Position numbers and translations under genes: made by a program. Below are positions 14,615-23,393 of a stretch of 26,502 bases of DNA, piece by piece. The DNA comes from SZUA-36 sp964650905. GTDB lineage: Bacteria; Pseudomonadota; Gammaproteobacteria; Xanthomonadales; SZUA-36. Location: contig CAZYVH010000037.1 of NCBI GenBank assembly GCA_964650905.1, forward strand, positions 1 to 26,502, read 5' to 3'. The notes under the pieces were generated by a model. The model saw only the letters and a program-made list of their open reading frames with translations. It searched no databases and was not told the DNA's origin. The first letter of the stretch is position 1, and every line of letters begins with the position of its first letter.

Positions 14615-16075
14615 ATGCATAAATTCCTATCTTATTTTGCGTTGTTGCTGGCAATACCTGCCGTTTGCCAGGCTTTGGGGGATTCGAACCAGATCGACTT
14701 CAGCAACTGTACACTTGCGCTCCCCGGCACGAACTACACTGCCACCGCACGTTGTGGCTTTCTTGAGGTTCCGGAAAACCCGGCTGCGCCCGATGGACGC
14801 AAAATCCGGCTGCACATCGCCATTGCAACAGCCACTGGCCAGTCGGTCGAAGCGGATCCGATTTTCTTTTTCGCCGGCGGCCCGGGCCAGGCCGCCAGCG
14901 AAACCTGGGTCATGCTGCAACGCACGCTGAAACAACTGCGCAAACACCGGGATATCGTCATGATAGACCAGCGCGGCACCGGCCAGTCCAACAAGCTGGC
15001 CTGCAAAACCGAGCCCGTTGAAGACCTGAACCAGGAAGTTGACCTCGACCTGATCCGTGAGGAAACCGAGAAGTGTCTGGAAGCACTGGATGGCGACCCG
15101 CGTTATTACACGACGACCATTGCCATGGGGGACTACAACGCGGTGCGTATGGCGATGGGATATGACAGGATCAATCTCATCGGGGTTTCCTACGGTACCC
15201 GCGCCGCCCAGGTGTACCTGCGCCAGTTCCCGCAAACTGTGCGCAGCATGACGCTGGATAGCGTTTTACCCATGCAACTGGCATTGGGTCAGGAGCACGC
15301 ACTCATGCTGGATCACAGTGTACAGACGGTCCTGGCAGACTGTGCCAGGGATGCCGCCTGTAATTCGCTTTATCCAAACCATGCTAAAGAACTGAGCACC
15401 CTGTTCAGGCAACTACGTGAACAAGCTCAGCAAATCACCATCACCAACCCACTCAACGGTGAGCCACAGGAGATGCGTTTGAGTGCCGACACACTGGCCG
15501 CCGCCATCCGTTTTTTGAGTTATTCAAGCGAAACCCAGGCCCTGCTGCCGTTGTTGGTCCATGAGGCGATTAGCAGCGGAGACCTGAGGCGACTGGCCAG
15601 CCAGGCGCTGCTGGTCATGTCCGGTCTTAACGAGATGCTGGCGCACGGCATGGAATTATCCGTCATCTGCAGTGAAGACTACCCCTTCATTGATTTTGAT
15701 GCTGACTACAGCGACACCCTGATGGGCAACCTGTTCCTGGAGATCATCAAGGTGCAGTGTGAGGTCTGGCCCCATGGCGCGGTAGCCGAAGGTTTCCACG
15801 CAGCGGTGGTTTCAAATCTGCCGGTGCTGCTCATGTCGGGTGAGCGTGACCCGGTCACACCGCCCGTGTATGCTGCAACGACTGCAAAGTCCTTTCCCAA
15901 CAGCCTCAACCTGGTGGCCCGTGGTCAGGCTCACTCGGTCATGAAAAATGTCTGCCTGCGTGATATCACCACCGAATTCATCGAAAAGGGCAGTGTTGCC
16001 AGGCTTGCAACTGAATGTGTTAAAAACATCCAACCTGCACCGTTTTTTAGCAGTCTGCTGGGTCCCGAACCATGA
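14615..16075 (+). CDS. secreted TAP-like alpha/beta hydrolase (peptidase S33 type)
   Basis: The product is 486 aa with signal peptide MHKFLSYFALLLAIPAVCQA. The oxyanion-region motif FFFAGGPGQAA, then IDQRGTGQSN, the nucleophile elbow GVSYGT, an Asp in SGERDPVTPP and a His in GQAHSVM form the triad of TAP-like, proline-iminopeptidase-related hydrolases. Paired cysteines (CTLAL/CGFLEV, CARDAAC) suggest disulfides in the periplasm. Such proteins act on peptides or ester-type small molecules. The ATG at 14615 is chosen because it begins the signal peptide; an in-frame extension to 14453 is unlikely. The stop codon overlaps the ATPase start (ATGA), so it is coupled with the following exporter genes. 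Confidence 0.88.
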   Translation: MHKFLSYFALLLAIPAVCQALGDSNQIDFSNCTLALPGTNYTATARCGFLEVPENPAAPDGRKIRLHIAIATATGQSVEADPIFFFAGGPGQAASETWVMLQRTLKQLRKHRDIVMIDQRGTGQSNKLACKTEPVEDLNQEVDLDLIREETEKCLEALDGDPRYYTTTIAMGDYNAVRMAMGYDRINLIGVSYGTRAAQVYLRQFPQTVRSMTLDSVLPMQLALGQEHALMLDHSVQTVLADCARDAACNSLYPNHAKELSTLFRQLREQAQQITITNPLNGEPQEMRLSADTLAAAIRFLSYSSETQALLPLLVHEAISSGDLRRLASQALLVMSGLNEMLAHGMELSVICSEDYPFIDFDADYSDTLMGNLFLEIIKVQCEVWPHGAVAEGFHAAVVSNLPVLLMSGERDPVTPPVYAATTAKSFPNSLNLVARGQAHSVMKNVCLRDITTEFIEKGSVARLATECVKNIQPAPFFSSLLGPEP

Positions 16076-16806
16076 TCACGGTCGCAGGGCTGCACAAGTC
16101 CTTTGGCAAGGTCAAAGCCGTCAGGGGCATATCCTTCGAAGTCCGAGATGGTGAGATCACCGGTCTGCTCGGACCCAACGGCGCCGGTAAAACCACCACG
16201 CTACGTATGTTGTATTCATTGCTGCCACCGGATGAAGGCGAAATACGTATCGATGGTCTCGACCCCACGCAGGACGCCATGGCGATCAAAAGGACGCTCG
16301 GCGTGGTACCCGACAGCCGGGGTCTTTATACGCGTATGAGCGCACGGGAAAATATCGCTTACTATGGTGAACTCCACGGCATGTCACCCGGTGAGATCGA
16401 CCAGCGCATAGAAGAACTGGTTACAACACTCGACATGGGCGATTTTATCGAACGGCGCACACAGGGATTTTCCCAGGGGCAAAGGGTCAAGGTGGCCATC
16501 GCACGCGCCATGGTACACAAACCGCAGACCGTCCTGCTGGATGAACCCAGCAACGGTCTCGATGTGATGACAACCCGTGCACTGCGGCGTTATATGCTGG
16601 CGCTCAAATCCCATGGTCATTCCGTGGTTTTGTCGACCCATATCATGCAGGAGGTCGCGGCGCTGTGTGACCGGATCATCATTATCGCCCAAGGTGAGAT
16701 CGCCGCCAACGGCAGCGCGGCCGAACTACTGGAACAAAGTGGTTGCAGTACCCTGGAAGACGCTTTCGTGCGTCTCATCGGCAGTGAAGAGGGTCTGCTG
16801 GCATGA
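16072..16806 (+). CDS. natA: ABC exporter ATP-binding protein, NatA-like
   Basis: The 244-aa ATPase has Walker A LLGPNGAGKTT, the signature FSQGQRVKVAIARAM, Walker B TVLLDEPSNGLD and the switch His in LSTHIMQEV. The Q-loop region reads GVVPDSRGLYTRMSARENI, as in NatA proteins. The signature has Gln where LSGGQ has the second Gly (SQGQ), a variant common in the NatA group. It pairs with the downstream permease by a 4-bp ATGA overlap. NatAB of Bacillus exports sodium; many proteobacterial homologues have unknown cargo. Confidence 0.9.
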   Translation: MITVAGLHKSFGKVKAVRGISFEVRDGEITGLLGPNGAGKTTTLRMLYSLLPPDEGEIRIDGLDPTQDAMAIKRTLGVVPDSRGLYTRMSARENIAYYGELHGMSPGEIDQRIEELVTTLDMGDFIERRTQGFSQGQRVKVAIARAMVHKPQTVLLDEPSNGLDVMTTRALRRYMLALKSHGHSVVLSTHIMQEVAALCDRIIIIAQGEIAANGSAAELLEQSGCSTLEDAFVRLIGSEEGLLA

Positions 16807-17978
16807 GTGGTCTTCGGAGTGTTTATAAAAAAGAAATACGTGAGAACCTGCGTGACCGGCGGGCGATTTTCAATTCCCTGTTGCTGGGGCCCATCCTTTT
16901 CCCAATCCTTTTTATCGGGCTGGCCTGGTTCAGCGCCAGCAAGCAACAAGAGCGTGTCGAACAAACGCTCGTGGTGCCGGTCGCGGGATCACAACACGCA
17001 CCTAACCTGGTGGGTTTCCTTAAGCAGCAGGGCGTTATCGTCAAAGCACCGCCTGCGGACCCGGAGGCCACGATCCGTGCCCAGGAAGTACCCGTCATCA
17101 TCCGTATCCCGGAACAATTTGCCAAACAATGGCGCTCGGGCAAGCCCGCGGTGGTCGAATTAATTGCGGATCCATCCCGGCGTGAATCTGACATCCCCAT
17201 ACAACGCGTCAGGCGTCTGTTGACGGCATACGGTGCCCGGATCGGACAATTGCGCTTACAACTGCGCGGTGTTGCACCGGCGATCCAGACGGCCATCATG
17301 GTCAAGGACGTGGATCTTTCCACCCCGCAAAGCCGTGGCCTGCTGTTCATGATATTCCTGCCCTATATATTGATGATCACCGCTTTTACCGGCGGCATGC
17401 ACCTGGCGGTGGACTCCACGGCAGGTGAAAAAGAACGTAAATCACTGGAACCTTTGCTGATCAACCCGGTGCCACGCTGGCAGATCATGCTCGGCAAGAT
17501 GGCAGCGACCGCGACCTATGCCTTTGCTTCGCTGGCGCTGACACTCATCGCCTTTCGCTTCACGCTGCCGCTGATGCCAACCGGGGCAATCGGCATCGAC
17601 CTGAACCTGAGCGCCACCGCGGTGGGGGGGATCCTGCTGGCGATCACACCCGTGGTGGTACTGGCCTCGGCCCTTCTGACCACACTGGCTGCTTTGGCAA
17701 AAAGCCTGCGCGAGGCCCAGTCTTACATGGGACTGGTCTTCATGATACCGATGATCCCCAGCATCATCTTCATGGCCAACCCGGTCAAACCTCAAACCTG
17801 GATGATGGGTATCCCGATGTTTTCCCAGAACCTGTTGATCGGTGAGTTTGTGCGTGGCGAATCCATCAACCTGTTGTGGCTGGGCATGTCGATGGGCAGT
17901 ACACTATTAATCGGTCTGGTGCTGGTTGCGATTGCCGCAACCTTGTTCAACCGTCCGCGGATCGTATTTTCAAACTAA
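16803..17978 (+). CDS. natB: ABC exporter permease, NatB-like
   Basis: The 391-aa protein shows the ABC-2 layout. One N-terminal membrane segment (FNSLLLGPILFPILFIGLAWF) is followed by a large external domain of about 140 residues. Five or six C-terminal membrane segments follow, including FMIFLPYILMITAFTGGMHLAVDSTAGEKERKSLEPLLINPV, the NatB hallmark. It starts in the ATGA overlap with the ATPase gene. It ends 33 bp before the convergent pilE stop codon. Cargo is unknown; the secreted hydrolase encoded first in the operon may act on the exported compound. Confidence 0.9.
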   Translation: MSGLRSVYKKEIRENLRDRRAIFNSLLLGPILFPILFIGLAWFSASKQQERVEQTLVVPVAGSQHAPNLVGFLKQQGVIVKAPPADPEATIRAQEVPVIIRIPEQFAKQWRSGKPAVVELIADPSRRESDIPIQRVRRLLTAYGARIGQLRLQLRGVAPAIQTAIMVKDVDLSTPQSRGLLFMIFLPYILMITAFTGGMHLAVDSTAGEKERKSLEPLLINPVPRWQIMLGKMAATATYAFASLALTLIAFRFTLPLMPTGAIGIDLNLSATAVGGILLAITPVVVLASALLTTLAALAKSLREAQSYMGLVFMIPMIPSIIFMANPVKPQTWMMGIPMFSQNLLIGEFVRGESINLLWLGMSMGSTLLIGLVLVAIAATLFNRPRIVFSN

Positions 17979-18011
17979 CCCGGGTTCCCTGAGCGCACAT
18001 TACAAATGTGA

Positions 18012-18392
18012 TCATTTCCAGCGGCAGACTGAAGTACCGGTGTTTGTTTTTTGACCTGCCTGTGTCAAAGACATTTTTTTGCAACTGTCCTGACTCTGAA
18101 TGGTCTTTGGTGTGGCCAGGATCGTATACGTCGTAGCTGTGACCGCCACCGGAAATGAATAGGTGTAATAATCAGTTGCGGCAGGCAATGTAACACCGAT
18201 ATAGCTATTTGGTGTTGATTGGGTATAAACGCGTTCCGCCAAGCCGGCAAAATTCATTAACGTTGTCTGCGCTTCCGAGCGTCTGCTTTTCCTGATGCTG
18301 GCCTGGTAACTGGGTACGGCAACCGCAACAAGAATTGCCGCAACTGCAATAACGATCAGAAGCTCAATCAGCGTAAAACCTGAGTTTTTCAT
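18012..18392 (-). CDS. pilE: type IV minor pilin PilE
   Basis: The 126-aa prepilin has a short leader MKNSG and the cleavage/methylation site G|FTLIE, with Glu at +5. The hydrophobic helix LLIVIAVAAILVAVAVPSYQ follows. The C-terminal pair of cysteines (SCKK...SVCRW) forms the probable disulfide loop. The region RKSRRSEAQTTLMNFAGLAERVYTQ is typical of PilE of the minor-pilin operon. It is assembled at the pilus tip with PilY1. The ATG at 18392 lies one base after the pilY1 stop, implying translational coupling. The longer in-frame reading to 18602 is antisense-free but overlaps pilY1 and is not pilin-like. Confidence 0.92.
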   Translation of the reverse strand: MKNSGFTLIELLIVIAVAAILVAVAVPSYQASIRKSRRSEAQTTLMNFAGLAERVYTQSTPNSYIGVTLPAATDYYTYSFPVAVTATTYTILATPKTIQSQDSCKKMSLTQAGQKTNTGTSVCRWK

Positions 18393-18393
18393 C

Positions 18394-21300
18394 TTAGTCA
18401 AATATATCACGCCAAGATTGACGGCCCGTGACGCCCGTTGATAGCTCCTCTTCCGGTGAACCCGTATTTGGATCGATAAAGCCGGCTTTACCGCCACGAC
18501 CGGTGTAAATCGTGACCGTTTCTTCGGTACCGTCTCTGAACACCTGGTGTATGACCGTGGTGTCTTCACCCACCGTTTCGGTTTTGATGTATTGTGAGCC
18601 ATCGCTATAGGTTGTGGTGGTCGTGGTCACGTTACCAACAACCTGGACGGTGACCACTTTCGACAGTCCTGCCCCGAAAACACCATCCGTGGGGTCAGCT
18701 GAACCCGGTACCTTGGGCTCGGCACCTGCTGAAAAACTAAAATCTTCCGGCGGGTCCGGGATCCAGCCGGGGTCGCCATAGCAGAACTTATTGGGGTGGT
18801 GCCAAAAACTGGTGTATTCAGCCAGCACGTGATCGGTGAAAAATTGCTGTTTGACCCGCCACCCATACCTTACATCAGGACCGTTGAGTTCAATATGATC
18901 GTGTTCGGTAAGTGGATCAATAATTTGTATCGTAAGCGCGCCGTCAAAACGTTCGCCGTTCGGTCCCCACAAACCCTTATCCTTCGAATTCACCATTGAT
19001 CCATCCGCGTTAACCTTGTTGACACAACCCGTCTGGGTAGGTATCAGGCCGGCACGAATTTGCCCGCCGTCCCCCCACCAGTCCTTGGATTTAAATGCAT
19101 CCAGGGGTAAATTGTAAATAAGCGTGCCAATCGTATTGCGCGTATAGGTCGTGAGGGAACCTAACAGATGCGCAGGATCGGTGTCACTCGCCAAATTTGC
19201 ATAGGTCTTCACATTTTCATAATCTACCCCACCCACCGACAGCTTGGCCGCCGGATTAAGATATTGGTTCATCACCAGAATTTTGAACGGGGTATCCGGA
19301 TCAGCAATGGCGTTTGGCAGGTTAAAGTCCAGAATGCTGGCGTTGAGCATGTTCACGCCAGTCACATCATATTTATCGTCGTATTCATGTTCGTGCTTAA
19401 AATTCTTATATGTTTTTGAAGTGACTGAAGTCGTGGAAACCAAATTACATGTAACCGTTTGATAATATTTATTATCTTTCTTTTTTTTATGTTTTTCCCC
19501 ACACCTCGCACCGGTGCTGTAGTCGCTTAAGTAATCATAGCCTGCTGAGATATCCGGATTCTCAACACAGCCTTTTTTGGAAATCTTATCCAGCTCTTTT
19601 GACAAATCCTTGGTTTTCAGGCAAATAATATCGGTTTGAAAGTCATCCGTCGGGGTTGATGTCGTCGTTGTTGAAGAGCCTGCATCGTAATAGTAAATAT
19701 CAAAATCAAAGTGACCGCCCGATACACCAGGGTCATCCGGTGGGTTAGGTGTGCCGTCAAAAAGTGGTAGATTTGGATGAAAAGTATAGAGCGTCGTGGT
19801 CAATCCGTCGCCACGGACCAGACGCGGTTGAGAAAAGACACCCTCTCCCAGGTATTTGGAAACGGGTACGTTACCATTGATCGCCAGGTCGGTAGCATTA
19901 AAGCTGCCGTCCTGGTTCAAGTCAAATATGGGTTCCGCTGGTGAGCCACCGGTATCAAACACCAGTTCGTGTAAGCGGTTTTCACCCGTTCCGATGGTCG
20001 GATTGGTCGCCAAAAAGTATACACGGCCACTGTTGTAAAACGGCATCTCGCCCACGACTCGCTCTCCCGGCATCAGGGGCACTTTCCAGCCTTTGTCATG
20101 CCCGGCCGACCAATTGGGCAGATTGCTCGTTACTGTACGAACGGCGAAGGTTTGGCCACCCGTGGAATAATCAGATTCTGTCAAAGTTTGACCAACCAGT
20201 TGGGTATTGGTTGGCGGCGCACCATCCCAAATACCATAGGCATAATGTACACTTGTATCGACCAGGTCGCCTGTTGTAAGTATACGCCCCGTTATAAAAT
20301 CGACCATGTGACCACCCAGCGGATGGGCCCGAACGACCGGTGCGGTCGTTATTGCCTGGACAGGAGATGTTGTCCAAATCTTGCTGGCTGAGTTGTTGGA
20401 TAGATTGAATTTCCATACATTTCCGTCAATATCGCCGGCATAGACGAGATCAGGTCTCGCGTCACCATCGGTATCAACCACGGCGGGTGATGACAAACCG
20501 TTCGGACTTGCGGCGGAGCCTGAACCCGTATCAATAGCATGGATCAAGGCGCCCGTCAGGGCATTGATAATATATAAAACAGCGTGCCCGTTACCCGCGT
20601 TCATGTAACCGTTACCGATAATAACCGCAAGCGTGTCATTGGCAAGCCGGGCTATAACGGGTGTGCCATAGGTGTAACCCAAATTACTGAAAGACCCGCC
20701 TGCGCTTATTTCCCATAACACCTTGCTCGCCGCAGCGGTCTCACTGGCAGCGGTCGGTGTGGTGACATCCAGTGCGAACAAACCCGCTCCCCCTGCCCCC
20801 AGGCCACCGACCAGAATGGTTTTTACACTGCTATTGACACCTGCGCTCGCAATGGTAATTGGTCCATCGACAAAGTGCGTGTGTATAAACGGATTTTTTG
20901 CGAGCTCGCCTAATCTGGGTATTAGTAATGCTGGTACATAGGCGAAATTTTCGGCACCTGTATTGGCGTTAAATACATGCAACATACCGTCATTTGAGCC
21001 TACAAACAGGCTTTGGTGGGTACCGTCATCCCAGTAATACATGGTGGAGTGTATTATGTTCCCGAGGGCTGACTCACGCTGGTAAAATGAAAGCCCGTTG
21101 GGTTCTTCATTACTCCGATCACCGCGGACAAAATTCAGGATCGCTTCAGAGCCGACCGCTGTTTGTTCCGCCGAGGACAAATTGGCCCAGCGCAAAGGAC
21201 CGCCCAGGGTGACGATTTTTCGACCTGTACTGTAATCGGCATTATCTATATACGTGGCGGCTGTAGTGATCGTCGGGTCTAAGTTGTCCCAGGGCCCGGT

Positions 21301-21546
21301 TGTCTGAACCCTCGCGGTGCTATTAATAGAGTAGGCGATGACATTTCCCGACCATGTGTCTTTGCGATAATCAAGCTGATAGAAAGATCTTGTTCCAGAA
21401 GATACATCAAAAGCGGTTATGACCGGTCTTGTAACCCAGCCTGTAGGCTGAGAATTGGGTGTGAATATAGGGGCTGCAACGGCCGGTTTTGCCAGTAGTG
21501 ATAACAAACCGGCAATCATCAGACTTTGTTTAATACTGTTTCGCAT
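18394..21546 (-). CDS. pilY1: type IV pilus tip protein PilY1
   Basis: The 1050-aa secreted protein has signal peptide MRNSIKQSLMIAGLLSLLAKPAVAA. The conserved PilY1 beta-propeller lies at roughly residues 60-640: FVRGDRSNE, GNIIHSTMYY, LFVGSNDGMLHVFNANTGAENFAYVPALLIPRL, ILVGGLGAGGAGLFALDVT, then VVDTDGDARPDLVYAGDIDGNVWKFNL. A calcium-binding loop DLNQDGSFNATD lies at residues 542-553. PilY1 promotes pilus extension and adhesion. No von Willebrand A domain with a metal-ion adhesion site is visible before the propeller, unlike Pseudomonas PilY1. A long C-terminal region after about residue 640 has a TTTTSTPT linker, a Lys-rich stretch (KHKKKKDNKYY) in AT-rich DNA, several cysteines, and a Thr-rich tail. 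The ATG at 21546, with GGAAAAAG upstream, is chosen over the upstream in-frame start at 21576. Confidence 0.9.
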   Translation of the reverse strand: MRNSIKQSLMIAGLLSLLAKPAVAAPIFTPNSQPTGWVTRPVITAFDVSSGTRSFYQLDYRKDTWSGNVIAYSINSTARVQTTGPWDNLDPTITTAATYIDNADYSTGRKIVTLGGPLRWANLSSAEQTAVGSEAILNFVRGDRSNEEPNGLSFYQRESALGNIIHSTMYYWDDGTHQSLFVGSNDGMLHVFNANTGAENFAYVPALLIPRLGELAKNPFIHTHFVDGPITIASAGVNSSVKTILVGGLGAGGAGLFALDVTTPTAASETAAASKVLWEISAGGSFSNLGYTYGTPVIARLANDTLAVIIGNGYMNAGNGHAVLYIINALTGALIHAIDTGSGSAASPNGLSSPAVVDTDGDARPDLVYAGDIDGNVWKFNLSNNSASKIWTTSPVQAITTAPVVRAHPLGGHMVDFITGRILTTGDLVDTSVHYAYGIWDGAPPTNTQLVGQTLTESDYSTGGQTFAVRTVTSNLPNWSAGHDKGWKVPLMPGERVVGEMPFYNSGRVYFLATNPTIGTGENRLHELVFDTGGSPAEPIFDLNQDGSFNATDLAINGNVPVSKYLGEGVFSQPRLVRGDGLTTTLYTFHPNLPLFDGTPNPPDDPGVSGGHFDFDIYYYDAGSSTTTTSTPTDDFQTDIICLKTKDLSKELDKISKKGCVENPDISAGYDYLSDYSTGARCGEKHKKKKDNKYYQTVTCNLVSTTSVTSKTYKNFKHEHEYDDKYDVTGVNMLNASILDFNLPNAIADPDTPFKILVMNQYLNPAAKLSVGGVDYENVKTYANLASDTDPAHLLGSLTTYTRNTIGTLIYNLPLDAFKSKDWWGDGGQIRAGLIPTQTGCVNKVNADGSMVNSKDKGLWGPNGERFDGALTIQIIDPLTEHDHIELNGPDVRYGWRVKQQFFTDHVLAEYTSFWHHPNKFCYGDPGWIPDPPEDFSFSAGAEPKVPGSADPTDGVFGAGLSKVVTVQVVGNVTTTTTTYSDGSQYIKTETVGEDTTVIHQVFRDGTEETVTIYTGRGGKAGFIDPNTGSPEEELSTGVTGRQSWRDIFD

Positions 21547-21587
21547 GATGCTTTTTCCAAGAAAAAATAGTACCAATAATTAACTTG

Positions 21588-22172
21588 TCATAGTGAAGAC
21601 AACAGGTGCACCTTGTAAGTCGACTGGAGTTGCACAAGAGTGTTGGTATCCCCACCGTTCGCTCTTGCGGTAATACGAAAGGTGGCATACACCCTGCTTG
21701 AATCTCCTGAATCCGGGCCCGGATCTATACGAATCAATTCGATGATGTATTCTGGTTCAGCCGAAACGCTTGCAATACCCGTGGTAGCGATACCGACCTG
21801 GTTGGCGTAATCCGCATCGTTTTCATCTGGAAATGTCACCGGGTCTGACAAAGAAACCTTAGCGCAAAGGCCATGCACACAGGGTTGTCCTGGCGTGCTT
21901 TGCATAAAGGTCCCGTTATAAAGTTTCAGCGGGAAAAATGGATTATTCACCGGGTCATTACCATCAGCGCTGCGTTGAATATATGCTTCGGCTTCACGCA
22001 AAGCACTTTCAGCAGACTGGAAGGCAATATTGTGATTTTGTGTATTACGCGCCATTCTCTCTTCCAGGGTTGTTACCTGCACGGCGTTAATCATGATGAT
22101 GCTCAGCAGTAACAACATGATCAGACCAATGATCAGCGCAACACCCGATTGTTTTTTTCTGTATCCCGTCAT
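21588..22172 (-). CDS. pilX: type IV pilus minor pilin PilX
   Basis: The 194-aa protein has leader MTGYRKKQSG and mature start VALIIGLIMLLLLSIIMINAVQVTTLEERMARNTQNHNIAFQSAESALREAE, the PilX pattern. Position +5 is Ile instead of Glu, as is usual for PilX and its type II secretion counterpart GspK, which cap the pilus tip. A cysteine pair lies at PCVHGLC. The ATG at 22172 lies 19 bp after the pilW stop codon; an in-frame start at 22253 overlaps pilW and adds 27 residues that are not pilin-like. The pilY1 ATG follows after about 40 bp. Confidence 0.88.
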   Translation of the reverse strand: MTGYRKKQSGVALIIGLIMLLLLSIIMINAVQVTTLEERMARNTQNHNIAFQSAESALREAEAYIQRSADGNDPVNNPFFPLKLYNGTFMQSTPGQPCVHGLCAKVSLSDPVTFPDENDADYANQVGIATTGIASVSAEPEYIIELIRIDPGPDSGDSSRVYATFRITARANGGDTNTLVQLQSTYKVHLLSSL

Positions 22173-22191
22173 GGTCTTTCTCGCATTTGCT

Positions 22192-22863
22192 TCACGGTAA
22201 GCGATTTCTAAGTGTGATGGTTGAACTGAAGGCTCGAGTGGCTCTGCCTCCATCGGCCGTTATGTTGGCTTCAAGGGTACGTGCGATCAGTGTGAACCTT
22301 ATACTGATGACCTGTGCCATGTCAGTGATACTTGTCACATCGACATAATGGTTTGGTACCTTATCGTTATCGGTATCTTCGCCGTATAAAAATTGCAAAT
22401 CTTCAATGCCATCAACCAGCTCCTGGCTGGTGCCATCAATGTTTCTGAACAACGCTGGATTTCCGGAGGAGCCGGTTTGGATTGAATAGACTGTTGTTGT
22501 GGTCGCGTTCGCAGTTCCGCAGGCATTGGTTTGATATACAATGGTGACGGTATCAGGAGCGACACTCTCATAACCCGTTTGTGGGTCGACGATTATCCCG
22601 TCCGTACCGGACACAGCATTATTGAGCTGATTTGCGACTGTACAGGCACGATAATCCGCCATTGGAATATCTCTTGATAAGTATGACACGGCAAACCTGC
22701 CATTTTCCTGTAAACGCGACATGTTTTCGTTGATGCGGAAACTTTGCTTCGAATTGACAAACAGGCTGATCATTGCGGCCGTTATGAAAATGCCAAGTGC
22801 TATCGCAATCATTAACTCGATGAGGGATAAACCAGCCTGGGATGCGCGTGTTTTGCTGATCAT
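22192..22863 (-). CDS. pilW: type IV pilus minor pilin PilW
   Basis: The 223-aa prepilin has cleavage site G|LSLIE, with Glu at +5. The hydrophobic helix LMIAIALGIFITAAMISLFV and the PilW segment SRLQENGRFAVSYLSRDIPMADYRAC follow. The C-terminal half contains VDGIEDLQFLYGEDTDNDKVPNHY, typical of PilW (and GspJ-like) proteins, and ends in TLRNRLP. It belongs to the tip priming complex. Its ATG overlaps the pilV stop by 4 bp. Confidence 0.9.
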   Translation of the reverse strand: MISKTRASQAGLSLIELMIAIALGIFITAAMISLFVNSKQSFRINENMSRLQENGRFAVSYLSRDIPMADYRACTVANQLNNAVSGTDGIIVDPQTGYESVAPDTVTIVYQTNACGTANATTTTVYSIQTGSSGNPALFRNIDGTSQELVDGIEDLQFLYGEDTDNDKVPNHYVDVTSITDMAQVISIRFTLIARTLEANITADGGRATRAFSSTITLRNRLP

Positions 22864-23393
22864 GGCGCAACGCTCAATGGCTGAAAACTCAACTGAAAAC
22901 TTGCATTATCACCAGCAGCACGGCCTGCCCAGCTAATGCTTATGGTATAAACGTCATCTTCATCCAGATTTGTTCCTTCAACCAAACATGTTTCTTCATC
23001 TGCACAACTTATGTTGACAACAGCGCCGGGCAAGGTGGCTTGCAGGTGCGCATTCCAGTAATGTAAATCATTTTCTGCCATTTGCGCTGCTGAACATGTG
23101 CCCGAGATAGCTGTACACCCCGTCTGTTGATTGGCACTGCCCGATGCCATCACAACCGTTGTGTAGTTCTTGATAGCACTTGTGTTGGCACGCATTCTGT
23201 CTGCAATATCGTATGCCAGCACCGCAGCCTGACTGTGCCGGTAAGCACTTTGATTGTTTCTCAAGGCCGTTGCCTGCATACCGGCCAAACCCAGCAACCC
23301 AAAAGAGGTAACTGCAATAGCGATTACGATTTCCAGCAGGCTGAACCCTGATGACCGGCCTCTTTGTACATATTTGTTATTAAAAACATCCAT
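22860..23393 (-). CDS. pilV: type IV pilus minor pilin PilV
   Basis: The 177-aa prepilin starts at the ATG at 23393, which overlaps the fimT stop codon by one base (TAATG). After MDVFNNKYVQRGRSSG the mature part begins FSLLEIVIAIAVTSFGLLGLAGMQATALRNNQSAYRHSQAAVLAYDIADRMRAN. This is the PilV signature, with Glu at +5. Four cysteines in the globular region probably form disulfides. It acts with PilW and PilX at the tip of the pilus. Confidence 0.9.
   Translation of the reverse strand: MDVFNNKYVQRGRSSGFSLLEIVIAIAVTSFGLLGLAGMQATALRNNQSAYRHSQAAVLAYDIADRMRANTSAIKNYTTVVMASGSANQQTGCTAISGTCSAAQMAENDLHYWNAHLQATLPGAVVNISCADEETCLVEGTNLDEDDVYTISISWAGRAAGDNASFQLSFQPLSVAP

Noticed and set aside
17996..18010. 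Short hairpin CACATT/AATGTG between natB and pilE as a shared terminator
   Set aside because: The stem has only six AT-rich pairs and no T-run on either strand.
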